Part shown: piece by piece, positions 8,471-15,682 of the stretch
Position numbering within the stretch: position 1 is the stretch's first letter
Layout of the letters: each line of letters starts with the position of its first letter
DNA from: Bacillota bacterium
GTDB lineage: Bacteria > Bacillota_E > Sulfobacillia > Sulfobacillales > Sulfobacillaceae
Assembly: GCA_021820645.1 (NCBI GenBank)
Contig: JAKADJ010000013.1
Coordinates: 1-19,431, forward strand
DNA: 19,431 nt
Reading direction: 5' to 3'
Made by a program: the position numbers and the translations under genes
Notes under the pieces: model-generated
What the model saw: only the letters and a program-made list of their open reading frames with translations
What the model was told of the DNA's origin: nothing
The model's database searches: none

Positions 8471-8956
8471 ATGGCCAACGATACCATCCAGCCGTTCGTC
8501 GATGAAATCCAAAAACTCTTCCCGCGCATCATGCGATATCTCGATGCCGAAGCCTCTCGCGAATTAATTGGGCTCGAAGTGACCCCTTCTCAAATGAACG
8601 CCCTGGTATCTTTGTATGGGCGGGATGATCTCCCGATGGGAGAATTAGCGGACATTCTAGGATTAACAGAATCCGCCGCGACGCGCTTGGTGGATCGCCT
8701 CATTAATATGAATCTCGTCCGTCGCGGACGAGATGGCCTAGACCGGCGGGTCGTACGGGTCCATCTTTCATCTTACGGTAAGCAGTTGGCGGAACTCGTC
8801 CTGGCTCGGCGTCAAGCGCAATTCACGCGATTTGCAGAGCGTATGAATGCAGAGGACCGAAAGAACCTCGTGGATGGACTGTCGGCATTGCTTTCGGTGT
8901 TCTCCGCCCTGGAACACGATGTAAAAATTGAAAAAGCTCCCGATCCGTTAGATTAA
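8471..8956 (+). CDS. MarR-family transcriptional regulator
   Basis: The 161-aa product has the winged-helix DNA-binding domain of MarR proteins. It has QMNALVSLYGRDDLPMGELADILGLTESAATRLVDRL (recognition helix region, about 40-76), then the wing NLVRRGRDGLDRRVVRVHLSSYG with the conserved DRR, and a C-terminal dimerisation helix (about 102-150). MarR proteins bind as dimers to palindromes and usually release DNA on binding small acidic ligands. It diverges from the acyl-CoA degradation operon, so it probably represses that operon in the absence of fatty acids or acyl-CoA; this is inference. I chose ATG 8471 because GGGGAGG lies 6 nt upstream and an extended -10 lies just before it. The upstream ATG 8390 would place the start ahead of that promoter and has its GGAG directly abutting the codon. 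Confidence 0.9.
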   Translation: MANDTIQPFVDEIQKLFPRIMRYLDAEASRELIGLEVTPSQMNALVSLYGRDDLPMGELADILGLTESAATRLVDRLINMNLVRRGRDGLDRRVVRVHLSSYGKQLAELVLARRQAQFTRFAERMNAEDRKNLVDGLSALLSVFSALEHDVKIEKAPDPLD

Positions 8957-8981
8957 ACCCTTGCGTCAAAGAATACACATC

Positions 8982-9009
8982 TTGAAGATTAGGAATAGTA
9001 GCGTATAAT
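8982..9009 (+). promoter_or_regulatory. sigma-A-type promoter of the iscA-like gene
   Basis: TTGAAG at 8982-8987 and a perfect TATAAT at 9004-9009 are 16 bp apart. The transcript would start near 9016, about 42 nt before the TTG start, with an AAAGGAGG ribosome binding site between. Confidence 0.65.
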
Positions 9010-9057
9010 AAGGGAAAATAAGTGTCGCTATTATGCGCAAAGGAGGTGGTCCTAAGA

Positions 9058-9414
9058 TTGGTTACGCTTACCGATTCAGCCGCGGACAAAGTGAAGGAGT
9101 TCATGGCTTCGAAGGACCGTGAAGATCTCGCCCTTCGCATTTACATTAGCAAGGGTGGATGCAGTGGTTTTAGTTATGGGATGGCTTTAGATGCGCCGCA
9201 AGACACGGACAGCTTGTTCCGGTTCGGCGACATTCAGGTCGTGATCGATCCCAATAGCGCCCCTTACCTTGACGGTATCGAGGTCGACTATGTGAACTCC
9301 CTCATGGGGGGCGGTTTTTCCATCAACAACCCCAACGCGGTATCTGCTTGCGGATGTGGAAATTCATTCCGGACCAAAGATGACTCCGGTGCAGCAAACG
9401 CTTGCAGCCATTAG
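9058..9414 (+). CDS. iron-sulfur cluster carrier, HesB/IscA family (A-type)
   Basis: A-type carriers receive iron-sulfur clusters and hand them to target apoproteins. The 118-aa product has the three invariant cysteines, Cys35 in SKGGCSGFSYG and Cys98/Cys100 in SACGCGNSF, with the usual spacing of about 62 residues. It also has VVIDPNSAPYLDGIEVDYV near 61-79 and GGGFSINNPNA near 84-94. An extra cysteine, Cys116, lies in a short C-terminal tail (NACSH) and is not part of the family motif. I chose TTG 9058 because AAAGGAGG lies upstream at 9039-9046 and the family begins with this VTLTDSAADK segment; an in-frame GTG at 9022 precedes the ribosome binding site. It is monocistronic, with its own promoter and terminator. 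The precise subtype (IscA, ErpA, SufA) cannot be decided. Confidence 0.93.
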   Translation: MVTLTDSAADKVKEFMASKDREDLALRIYISKGGCSGFSYGMALDAPQDTDSLFRFGDIQVVIDPNSAPYLDGIEVDYVNSLMGGGFSINNPNAVSACGCGNSFRTKDDSGAANACSH

Positions 9415-9428
9415 TTCCGAATGCCTAG

Positions 9429-9457
9429 AAGGGCCCCATCATAAGTGGGGCCTTTCT
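9429..9457 (+). terminator. intrinsic terminator after the iscA-like gene
   Basis: A stem of up to 10 bp pairs AAGGGCCCCA (9429-9438) with TGGGGCCTTT (9446-9455), including one G-T pair, around a 7-nt loop. The plus-strand tail is TTTCTTTG. It lies between two convergent genes and may also weakly end the minus-strand KdpD-domain transcript. Confidence 0.75.
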
Positions 9458-9469
9458 TTGACTTACCCA

Positions 9470-10618
9470 TCAGTCCGCCGCCGTCCTTTCATTGCCGACC
9501 ACAAGAATATCGATATTATTGCTGAGTCTTAGCACCTCATTGATGACTGACCCCCGCCAAATTTCGTGCCATCGCGACCGGCGCGACTCGCCCATAATGA
9601 TTTCGGTAACATGATGCTCTAGCGCATAGCGGACGAGCGCTCGCGGCACGTTCGCTTCGTGGAGTTGGACCACAGTCGCTCCCAACTGCTCAGCCAGTGC
9701 CACATGAGACTTCAGCGTGGCCGCATCTTGCTCGCGTAAGTTCTGTTGCCCCGGCGGCAAAACAATCAGGACGGTAAAGTCGGCTTTGAGCCGACGCGCC
9801 ACCCGATAACCGCGACGCAAAAGGCGGGCACCATTGGGTGAGGGGGTCACCGCGACCATGATGCGATCATGGGTCGGCCATGGGCCTTCAATAGCGTGGC
9901 GATTCATATAGACCTCAAGCCGATCATCGGTATCGTCTGCCACCGCTCGCAGCGACAATTCTCTAAGCGCCGTAATGTTTCCTTTACGGAAAAAATTTTG
10001 TAGTGCCTGATCAATGTTAGGCCCCTGATAGACCTTCCCCCGTTTTAGCCGCTCGATAAGGGCCTCCGGGGTCAAGTCAATGAGACGGATCTCGTCCGCA
10101 TCTTTGACAAACGAATCGGGAACGGTTTCACGCACCCTAATTCCCGTGATTTGTCGAACGGTATCATTTAGCGACTCCAAGTGCTGGACATTCATCGTGG
10201 ACCAGACATTGATGCCCGACGATAAGAGTTCTTCCACATCCTCGTAGCGTTTAGCATGATGGGAATCTTCCGCATTGCTATGCGCCAACTCATCCACCAA
10301 CACCAGATCGGGACATCGCACCATGATGGCTCCAACATCCAACTCGCCCACTTCTTTTCCTTTATAGGTGCTAGGCCGTAAAGGAATAATCTCCAGATCA
10401 CCGATCGCTTGGGCCGTTTCTTCGCGACCATGGGTGTCAATCGAGCCCACCACAACGTCCAATCCTTGCGAGCGGGCCACATGGGCATCCGACAGCATCG
10501 TAAAGGTTTTACCGACGCCAGGAGCTGCCCCAAGATAGACCCGGTGTTTGCCCCGGCTAGCACGGCGAATGTCCTCCAGGATTTCTTCAGGCGAACGCCT
10601 TTTAAAGGTATGTGCCAC
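9470..10618 (-). CDS. KdpD N-terminal sensor half (KdpD ATPase domain plus Usp domain), separately encoded
   Basis: This is only the cytoplasmic input half of the K+ sensor kinase KdpD. The 382-aa product has the KdpD domain (about 12-235) with Walker A GAAPGVGKT at 30-38, Walker B-like LVLVDELAH at 105-113, NVQHLESLND near 143-152, RVRETVPD near 161-168 and FFRKGNITALREL at 209-221. A universal-stress-protein-like domain follows (about 250-375; RIMVAVTPSPNGARLL to IDILVVG). It has no membrane helices, GAF, HisKA or ATPase-c domain; those are encoded at 15683-17248. In intact KdpD this half senses K+ and ATP and controls phosphatase activity. It diverges from the kdp structural genes across a 249-bp region. 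I chose GTG 10618 because AGAGGAG lies about 10 nt upstream; a GTG at 10654 has none. In Staphylococcus the Usp domain binds cyclic di-AMP. Confidence 0.93.
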   Translation of the reverse strand: MAHTFKRRSPEEILEDIRRASRGKHRVYLGAAPGVGKTFTMLSDAHVARSQGLDVVVGSIDTHGREETAQAIGDLEIIPLRPSTYKGKEVGELDVGAIMVRCPDLVLVDELAHSNAEDSHHAKRYEDVEELLSSGINVWSTMNVQHLESLNDTVRQITGIRVRETVPDSFVKDADEIRLIDLTPEALIERLKRGKVYQGPNIDQALQNFFRKGNITALRELSLRAVADDTDDRLEVYMNRHAIEGPWPTHDRIMVAVTPSPNGARLLRRGYRVARRLKADFTVLIVLPPGQQNLREQDAATLKSHVALAEQLGATVVQLHEANVPRALVRYALEHHVTEIIMGESRRSRWHEIWRGSVINEVLRLSNNIDILVVGNERTAAD

Positions 10619-10761
10619 TATAATCGGGCTCCTCTGAACTAAATTTTTCCCCACGAATCCGAATCCGAATCCAGAATTCCCTACCGCACAGTAACATATT
10701 GCTCTCTCCAGGGTAGCATAAAGCGGGTCATCGATGCATCTCGGGTTATCGTATCACTTCA

Positions 10762-10791
10762 TTAATAATGCCTCATACATCACGTGTCCAA
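10762..10791 (-). promoter_or_regulatory. weak candidate promoter for the KdpD N-terminal gene
   Basis: On the minus strand TTGGAC (10791-10786) and TATTAA (10767-10762) are 18 bp apart. The matches are modest (3/6 and 4/6). Its leader would be about 135 nt and would include three tandem copies of GAATCC (plus strand, 10655-10672). The element is plausible because the gene needs its own promoter, but it is not strongly supported. Confidence 0.25.
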
Positions 10792-10808
10792 CCCACATGG
10801 ATGCGCCA

Positions 10809-10826
10809 TTTTTACGAGTTTTTTAC
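10809..10826 (+). promoter_or_regulatory. candidate KdpE operator: T-rich direct repeats
   Basis: TTTTTAC occurs at 10809-10815 and again at 10820-10826, an 11-bp repeat spacing of one helical turn, ending directly at the -35 region of the kdp promoter. OmpR-family regulators such as KdpE bind tandem direct repeats at such positions, and the Escherichia coli KdpE site is similarly T-rich and contains TTTTTTTAC. Confidence 0.5.
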
Positions 10827-10856
10827 TTTAAGGGACCGGAATCCGGGCAGTATAAT
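10827..10856 (+). promoter_or_regulatory. kdp operon promoter
   Basis: A perfect -10 TATAAT lies at 10851-10856. The best -35 is the poor TTTAAG at 10827-10832 with an 18-bp spacer. A good -10 with a poor -35 adjoining a direct-repeat operator is what an activator-dependent promoter looks like. Transcription would start near 10863, leaving a leader of only about 41 nt before the first small ORF. Confidence 0.6.
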
Positions 10857-10903
10857 ACCGAGGAACCTGTAGAACCTTATATTGGTAGAGGAGGGAGGTC
10901 ATT

Positions 10904-10987
10904 ATGCTCGACGTGGAAATGATTGGCCTCACTGTCATATTATTTCTCGGCTTAGTGTACTTGATTCGGTTATTTAGCCGCATTTAA
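10904..10987 (+). CDS. 27-aa single-helix membrane microprotein, first gene of the kdp operon
   Basis: An ATG at 10904 follows a very strong ribosome binding site (GAGGAGGGAGGT, 10888-10899). The 27-residue product has a charged start (MLDVEM), a hydrophobic helix of about 15 residues (IGLTVILFLGLVYLI) and a basic end (RLFSRI). It lies 15 nt before the next small ORF, which is the recognisable KdpF. It lacks the RPEKF-type end of KdpF. It could be a second KdpF-like subunit binding KdpA, a regulator of the pump, or a leader peptide. The ribosome binding site and its place in the operon are the main support, as no family is recognised. Confidence 0.6.
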   Translation: MLDVEMIGLTVILFLGLVYLIRLFSRI

Positions 10988-11002
10988 GAAGGAGGGTTCA
11001 CG

Positions 11003-11086
11003 ATGGGTAATTGGATTCTTTTGATTCTCTCGGTGCTCATCATGGCATACCTGATGTATGTCATTGTGCGCCCAGAAAAATTCTAA
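11003..11086 (+). CDS. kdpF: K+-transporting ATPase subunit KdpF
   Basis: KdpF is a one-helix peptide that stabilises the KdpABC complex at the KdpA-KdpB interface. The 27-aa product (MGNWILLILSVLIMAYL, then MYVIVRPEKF) has the family's length, single hydrophobic helix and the characteristic RPE-x-F C-terminus. An AAGGAGGGT ribosome binding site lies about 8 nt before the ATG. It sits directly upstream of kdpA, the normal order. Confidence 0.88.
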   Translation: MGNWILLILSVLIMAYLMYVIVRPEKF

Positions 11087-11120
11087 TGTGCGTTGAACTT
11101 TGGTCGAGGGAGGGTGTTCG

Positions 11121-12815
11121 TTGTCTATCCAGACAATCTTGACGTGGGCTGTCGTCATTGCCGTATTTCTTGTGACGCTCAAACCATTGGGGACCTATAT
11201 CGTTCGGGTGTTTACGTTTCAGCCCACCATTTTAGATAGACCCCTAAAGCCTATCGAAAACTTTATCTTTCGCGTGATCGGTGTGGACCGCGAAAGCGAC
11301 ATGTCTGCCAAAGAATACAGCCTTGCGTTGATTTTAACGAACTTCGCATGGGCGGTAGGGGCTTATATTCTCTTGCGCTTACAGGGACAACTGCCCTTTA
11401 ATCCGCAGCATTTTGGGGCGGTAAATCCCCAGTTAGCATTTAACACCGCGACCAGTTTTACTACCAACACCAACTGGCAAGCCTACTCGGGGGAAAACAC
11501 GATGTCTTACTTCTCCCAGTTTGCGGTGTTGTCGTATTTGCAATTTGTGACCCCGGCTACCGGAGGTGCCGCCGGGATTGCCTTTTTGCGAACGTTATCC
11601 GGCCGTAAATTGGGTAACTTCTTTGTGGACCTGACGCTAATGACCACGCGCCTTTTATTACCGTTGTCGATTATCGTGACGTTAATCTTAGTGGCCCAAG
11701 GAATCCCGGAAGCCTTAAGCCCGTATCTACACGTCCACAGCATTGTGGGTCAAACCCAAGTGGTACCACGAGGCCCCATCGCCTCATGGGAAGCCATCGA
11801 ACATCTCGGACAAAATGGCGGTGGCTATACCAACGCGAACAGTGCCAACCCCTTGGAAAGTCCAACAGCGATCACCAACGTGGTGCTCTCCATTGCGATG
11901 GGTCTTTTGCCCGTAGCATTCTTCTATGCCTTTGGGGTGATTACTGGACGTCGCCGCCTTGGCTGGACTTTAATCGGGGTCGCCGGCGTCTTATACCTCG
12001 TAATGCTGGCCTTGCTGTATTTCCCGGAAGCTGCCGGAAACCCCATCATTAATGCCATTGGGCTTCACACCCATGCCAACATGGTAGGGAAAGAAACACG
12101 GTTTGGGGTGGGTGGGACTTCCATCTTCGAGACCTCGACCATGGCCTTTACTACGGGCTCCGTAGCCAGTGCCCACGATAGCTTCTTACCTATCTCTTCC
12201 ATCGCATTTTATCTGGCGATGTTCCTGAACATGGTGTTTGGCGGTAAGGGCGTTGGGCTGCTCAACATGCTCATGTTTGTCATCATTACCGTGTTCTTGA
12301 TTGGTCTCATGGTCGGACGCACACCCGAATTTCTGGGCAAGAAGATTGAAGCAAAAGAGGTCTCTTTGGCTTCAGTAGCATTCCTGATCCATCCTCTCCT
12401 GATTCTTGCTGGGACGGCACTGGCGGTGGCCACGCCGGCTGGTATGGCCGGGGTCTTTAACCCCGGACCGCATGGGCTCTCGGAGATTATCTACGGCTTT
12501 ACCTCGGGCGCTGCAAATAACGGGTCCGCATTTGGTGGACTCGGTGCCGCATTGCCATTCTACGAAATAGCGATCGGGATTGTGATGGTGATTGGCCGTT
12601 ACGGTTCGATTATTGCCATGCTGTTTATCGGACAGTCGTTGTTGCAGAAAAAAGCGGTTCCGGAGTCAGCCGGTACAATGCATACCGACACCGTGCTGTT
12701 TGGCGGCGTACTCTTGGGATCCATTGTGATCTTAAACGCCTTAACGTTCTTCCCCATCATGGCACTCGGCCCAATCGCTGAGCAGTACCTAATGATGGCG
12801 CATCATCTCTTTTAG
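11121..12815 (+). CDS. kdpA: K+-transporting ATPase subunit A (potassium channel-like subunit)
   Basis: KdpA binds K+ from outside and passes it through a selectivity filter to the KdpB pump subunit. The 564-aa product is the usual length, with about ten membrane helices. The four filter loops are recognisable: TNTNWQ at 115-120, GQNGGGY at 230-236 (GTNGGGF in Escherichia coli), TTGSVASAHDSF near 344-355 and AANNGSAFGG at 464-473. GKETRFG near 323-329 and the LNMVFGGKGVG block near 369-379 are also typical. I chose TTG 11121 because GAGGGAGGG ends 6 nt upstream; the in-frame TTG at 11100 has no such site. It is part of the kdpFABC run, with 49 bp to kdpB. Confidence 0.97.
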   Translation: MSIQTILTWAVVIAVFLVTLKPLGTYIVRVFTFQPTILDRPLKPIENFIFRVIGVDRESDMSAKEYSLALILTNFAWAVGAYILLRLQGQLPFNPQHFGAVNPQLAFNTATSFTTNTNWQAYSGENTMSYFSQFAVLSYLQFVTPATGGAAGIAFLRTLSGRKLGNFFVDLTLMTTRLLLPLSIIVTLILVAQGIPEALSPYLHVHSIVGQTQVVPRGPIASWEAIEHLGQNGGGYTNANSANPLESPTAITNVVLSIAMGLLPVAFFYAFGVITGRRRLGWTLIGVAGVLYLVMLALLYFPEAAGNPIINAIGLHTHANMVGKETRFGVGGTSIFETSTMAFTTGSVASAHDSFLPISSIAFYLAMFLNMVFGGKGVGLLNMLMFVIITVFLIGLMVGRTPEFLGKKIEAKEVSLASVAFLIHPLLILAGTALAVATPAGMAGVFNPGPHGLSEIIYGFTSGAANNGSAFGGLGAALPFYEIAIGIVMVIGRYGSIIAMLFIGQSLLQKKAVPESAGTMHTDTVLFGGVLLGSIVILNALTFFPIMALGPIAEQYLMMAHHLF

Positions 12816-12864
12816 TGGCCGGGGCACTGGATACTAAAAAATTTGTTCAAAGGAGCCTCTAGGA

Positions 12865-14877
12865 ATGGCTGTAGGAGAAATACCGGCACAACACAACTAT
12901 AGCGGGGAGATTCTCAAGGCAACGTTTTCCAAGCTCAATCCGCGAGAAATGTTGCACAATCCAGTGATGTTTGTGGTCGAAGTCGGTACGGTGGTGGTCG
13001 CTTGGCTCGCCATTGTGGCCAAGACCGCTTCCGCACAGAACTACGACTGGCTCGTCACCGTGATCTTATTTGTAACGCTGTTGTTTGCCACGTTCGCCGA
13101 AGCGTATGCCGAAGCCCGTGGTCGAGCGCAAGCAGATTTCTTGCGCCGCACGAAATCATCGACACGCGCACGCCTACTACAAAAGGACGGCTCCACCATC
13201 ATGGTGGAATCCTCGGAACTCGTGAAGGGCGCGCATATTGTGGTAGAAGCCGGCGATACCCTACCGGGCGATGGCATGGTCATTGAGGGCGTGGGCTCGG
13301 TCGACGAATCGGCCATCACCGGTGAATCGGCCCCTGTCGTGAAATCCAAAGAGGATGCGGTCACCGGGGGCACAGTTCTTCTCTCCGACCGATTGGTCGT
13401 AGAGATTACGGTGAATCCTGGGGAAACCTTCCTGGACCGCATGATTGCCTTGGTGGAAGGAGCGTCGCGTCAAAAGACCCCCAACGAAATCTCCCTTTCG
13501 GCTTTACTTGGGGTGTTAACGCTGATCTTCGTCCTGGTGGTTGTTACCCTGGTGCCCATTGCCAGCTACTTTGGCCCGCACGCCACCAACACCACCACCA
13601 TGGTGGCCCTGTTGGTGTGTCTCATTCCGACCACCATCGGCGCCCTCTTATCGGCCATTGGGATCGCCGGAATGAACCGCGTCTCTTTGCACAACGTGGT
13701 CGCCAAAAGCGGTCGGTCGGTGGAAGCGGCCGGAGACATCGATACCATCATCCTCGATAAAACAGGAACCATTACCATCGGCAATCGGATGGCAACAGAA
13801 TTTCTTCCGGTACCTGGGGTCAGCTTAGAGACGTTAGCCGAAGCCGCCCTCATCTCTTCTTTAGCCGATACCACCCCCGAAGGGCGCTCCGTGGTGGAAT
13901 TAGCCCAAAAGGTGTTGAAAATGCCGGAGCTTCCTGAATACGAGGGAGAGCCGATACCATTTTCGGCCACCACGCGGATGAGCGGCATTGACTTACAAGA
14001 TGGCAGAAAGGTCCGCAAAGGTGCCGTCAGTGCGATTTCTGCTATTACCGAAAACACTCCTAAAGAATTGCAGGAACAAGCGGATATGGTGGCGCGCGAT
14101 GGAGGAACACCCTTGGGCGTGGAAATCGACGGCAAGGCACTCGGTATCATCCGCTTGAAAGACATCGTGAAAACCGGCTTGAAAGAACGCTTTGCCGAAT
14201 TTCGCGCCATGGGGATCCGGACCGTAATGGCGACCGGAGACAATCGTATCACGGCCAGTGTCATCGCGGCAGAGGCAGGTGTCGATGACTTTATTGCCGA
14301 GGCCAAACCCGAAGACAAAATCGAGCTCATCAAAAAAGAGCAGGCCGAGGGCAAATTGGTGGCGATGACCGGTGACGGTACTAACGACGCCCCCGCGCTC
14401 GCTCAAGCCGACGTGGGTCTTGCCATGAATAGCGGAACCATGGCCGCCAAAGAGGCCGGGAACATGATTGACCTCGAGTCTAATCCCACCAAACTTCTTG
14501 AAGTGGTGATGGTCGGTAAGCAGCTCTTAATTACTCGGGGCTCGCTCACCACATTTTCCATCGCCAACGACGTGGCGAAATACTTCGCCATTATCCCTGC
14601 CATGTTTGCCGCGGTACCCGCATTACATGTCTTGGGTGCGTTGAACATCATGCAGTTAAAGACGCCCCACGGGGCCATCTTGTCGGCTCTAATCTTCAAC
14701 GCGTTGATTATTCCGGCGTTGATCCCGTTCGCGATTCGCGGGGTGAAGTACCGCGCGGAGAGCGCGGACAAGATGCTCGGACGCAACATCTTCAATTGGG
14801 GTGTCTTAGGTGTCATCATCCCGTTCATTGGAATTTGGGGTATCGACCGGATACTCGGCCTGTTTGGTTTGGCGTAA
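12865..14877 (+). CDS. kdpB: K+-transporting P-type ATPase subunit B
   Basis: KdpB is the ATP-hydrolysing pump subunit of the high-affinity K+ importer. The 670-aa product has the P-type landmarks: TGES at 152-155 in the actuator domain, membrane motif CLIPTTIG at 252-259, phosphorylation site Asp298 in DKTGTIT, and GDGTNDAPALAQADVG in the P domain. Ser155 corresponds to the serine (Ser162 in Escherichia coli) whose phosphorylation inhibits the pump at high K+, so that control could operate here. The ATG at 12865 has AAAGGAG 9 nt upstream. It is 18 bp from kdpC, clearly the same transcript. Length and motifs are complete. Confidence 0.98.
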   Translation: MAVGEIPAQHNYSGEILKATFSKLNPREMLHNPVMFVVEVGTVVVAWLAIVAKTASAQNYDWLVTVILFVTLLFATFAEAYAEARGRAQADFLRRTKSSTRARLLQKDGSTIMVESSELVKGAHIVVEAGDTLPGDGMVIEGVGSVDESAITGESAPVVKSKEDAVTGGTVLLSDRLVVEITVNPGETFLDRMIALVEGASRQKTPNEISLSALLGVLTLIFVLVVVTLVPIASYFGPHATNTTTMVALLVCLIPTTIGALLSAIGIAGMNRVSLHNVVAKSGRSVEAAGDIDTIILDKTGTITIGNRMATEFLPVPGVSLETLAEAALISSLADTTPEGRSVVELAQKVLKMPELPEYEGEPIPFSATTRMSGIDLQDGRKVRKGAVSAISAITENTPKELQEQADMVARDGGTPLGVEIDGKALGIIRLKDIVKTGLKERFAEFRAMGIRTVMATGDNRITASVIAAEAGVDDFIAEAKPEDKIELIKKEQAEGKLVAMTGDGTNDAPALAQADVGLAMNSGTMAAKEAGNMIDLESNPTKLLEVVMVGKQLLITRGSLTTFSIANDVAKYFAIIPAMFAAVPALHVLGALNIMQLKTPHGAILSALIFNALIIPALIPFAIRGVKYRAESADKMLGRNIFNWGVLGVIIPFIGIWGIDRILGLFGLA

Positions 14878-14895
14878 GGGAAGGAGGAGAACGAT

Positions 14896-15471
14896 ATGAA
14901 GGTTTTACGCGCAGTGATCGGAGTGAGTGTGGGTCTTTGGATACTAGTCGGGCTCGCCTATCCCTTAGCTATGACGGGAATTAGTCAAATCCTCTTCCCG
15001 TATCAGGCCAACGGCAGCCAGATTAAGCTCAACGGTAAGGTGGTGGCGTCGGCCCACGTCGGTCAGTACTTTGACCAGGCACAATATTTTTGGGGTCGCC
15101 CGTCGGCCACGACTCCCCCTTATAACCCGATGGCTTCGACCCCCAGCAACTTGGGTCCGACCAACAAGCTCTTGATCCAGCACATTAAAGCACGGGTTGC
15201 GTTGCTACTCAAAACCACTCCTGGCTTGACCGTAAATCAGATTCCCGCCAGCATGGTGGAAAGCTCAGGATCTGGTTTGGATCCAGACATTACGGTGCAA
15301 TCCGCTTTGATCCAAATCCCTCGCATCGCCAAGGCGACCGGGATTAGCCGCAACACCTTAACTCACCTGGTGAATCAGCACATTATCGGCCCGCAACTCG
15401 GCATCTTCGGCCGGTCTCATGTGAACGTGGTCGACCTCAATCTGGCGGTGTTTAAGCTCTTACATCCTTAA
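14896..15471 (+). CDS. kdpC: K+-transporting ATPase subunit C
   Basis: KdpC is a single-pass membrane subunit of the Kdp complex that raises its affinity for ATP or K+. The 191-aa product has one N-terminal helix (about 5-30, AVIGVSVGLWILVGLAYPLA) and an extracytoplasmic domain. Family blocks include GQYFDQAQYFWGRPSATTPPYN (about 56-77), SNLGPTN, SSGSGLDPDIT near 120-130, and the closing HVNVVDLNLAVFKL. The ATG at 14896 has AAGGAGGA about 7 nt upstream. It is the last gene before a strong terminator, so kdpFABC ends here and the kinase-regulator pair downstream has its own promoter or depends on read-through. Confidence 0.96.
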   Translation: MKVLRAVIGVSVGLWILVGLAYPLAMTGISQILFPYQANGSQIKLNGKVVASAHVGQYFDQAQYFWGRPSATTPPYNPMASTPSNLGPTNKLLIQHIKARVALLLKTTPGLTVNQIPASMVESSGSGLDPDITVQSALIQIPRIAKATGISRNTLTHLVNQHIIGPQLGIFGRSHVNVVDLNLAVFKLLHP

Positions 15472-15490
15472 CAATCGATTGCAACCGGCA

Positions 15491-15526
15491 AAGCGGGCCT
15501 CTGGCAACCAAGAGGCCCGCTTTGGT
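15491..15526 (+). terminator. intrinsic terminator after kdpC
   Basis: A perfect 12-bp stem pairs 15491-15502 (AAGCGGGCCTCT) with 15511-15522 (AGAGGCCCGCTT) around an 8-nt loop. The tail is a short, interrupted T-run (TTTGGTT), so some read-through into the downstream kinase gene is possible. Confidence 0.75.
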
Positions 15527-15547
15527 TCGATATTCGCCCCAAAGACA

Positions 15548-15556
15548 TGGTACACT
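15548..15556 (+). promoter_or_regulatory. candidate extended -10 promoter for the kinase-kdpE pair
   Basis: TG-G-TACACT forms an extended -10 with a 4/6 hexamer match just after the kdpC terminator; no good -35 is visible. Transcription would start near 15563. An AAGGGAGGG ribosome-binding-like tract follows at 15587-15595 but leads to no ATG, GTG or TTG. Confidence 0.35.
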
Positions 15557-15682
15557 GCTTGGCAAGACCCCTATATCTAGTCGCCCAAGGGAGGGCCCCA
15601 AATCGGATCGATAAAATATAGACCCCTCGAATTCAAGCGGAGAAGCCGTAACAAGTCTCGCACTTACACCCCGAAATGGCGC

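Noticed and set aside
10655..10903. Cyclic di-AMP (ydaO-type) or other K+-related riboswitch ahead of the kdp genes
   Set aside because: The predicted kdp transcript has only about 41 nt before its first ORF, too short for such a riboswitch, and no terminator hairpin is present.
13566..14406. Long minus-strand ORFs (up to 262 codons) opposite kdpB
   Set aside because: They lie wholly antisense to an unmistakable kdpB, encode no recognisable motif, have no ribosome binding site and arise from kdpB's codon bias.
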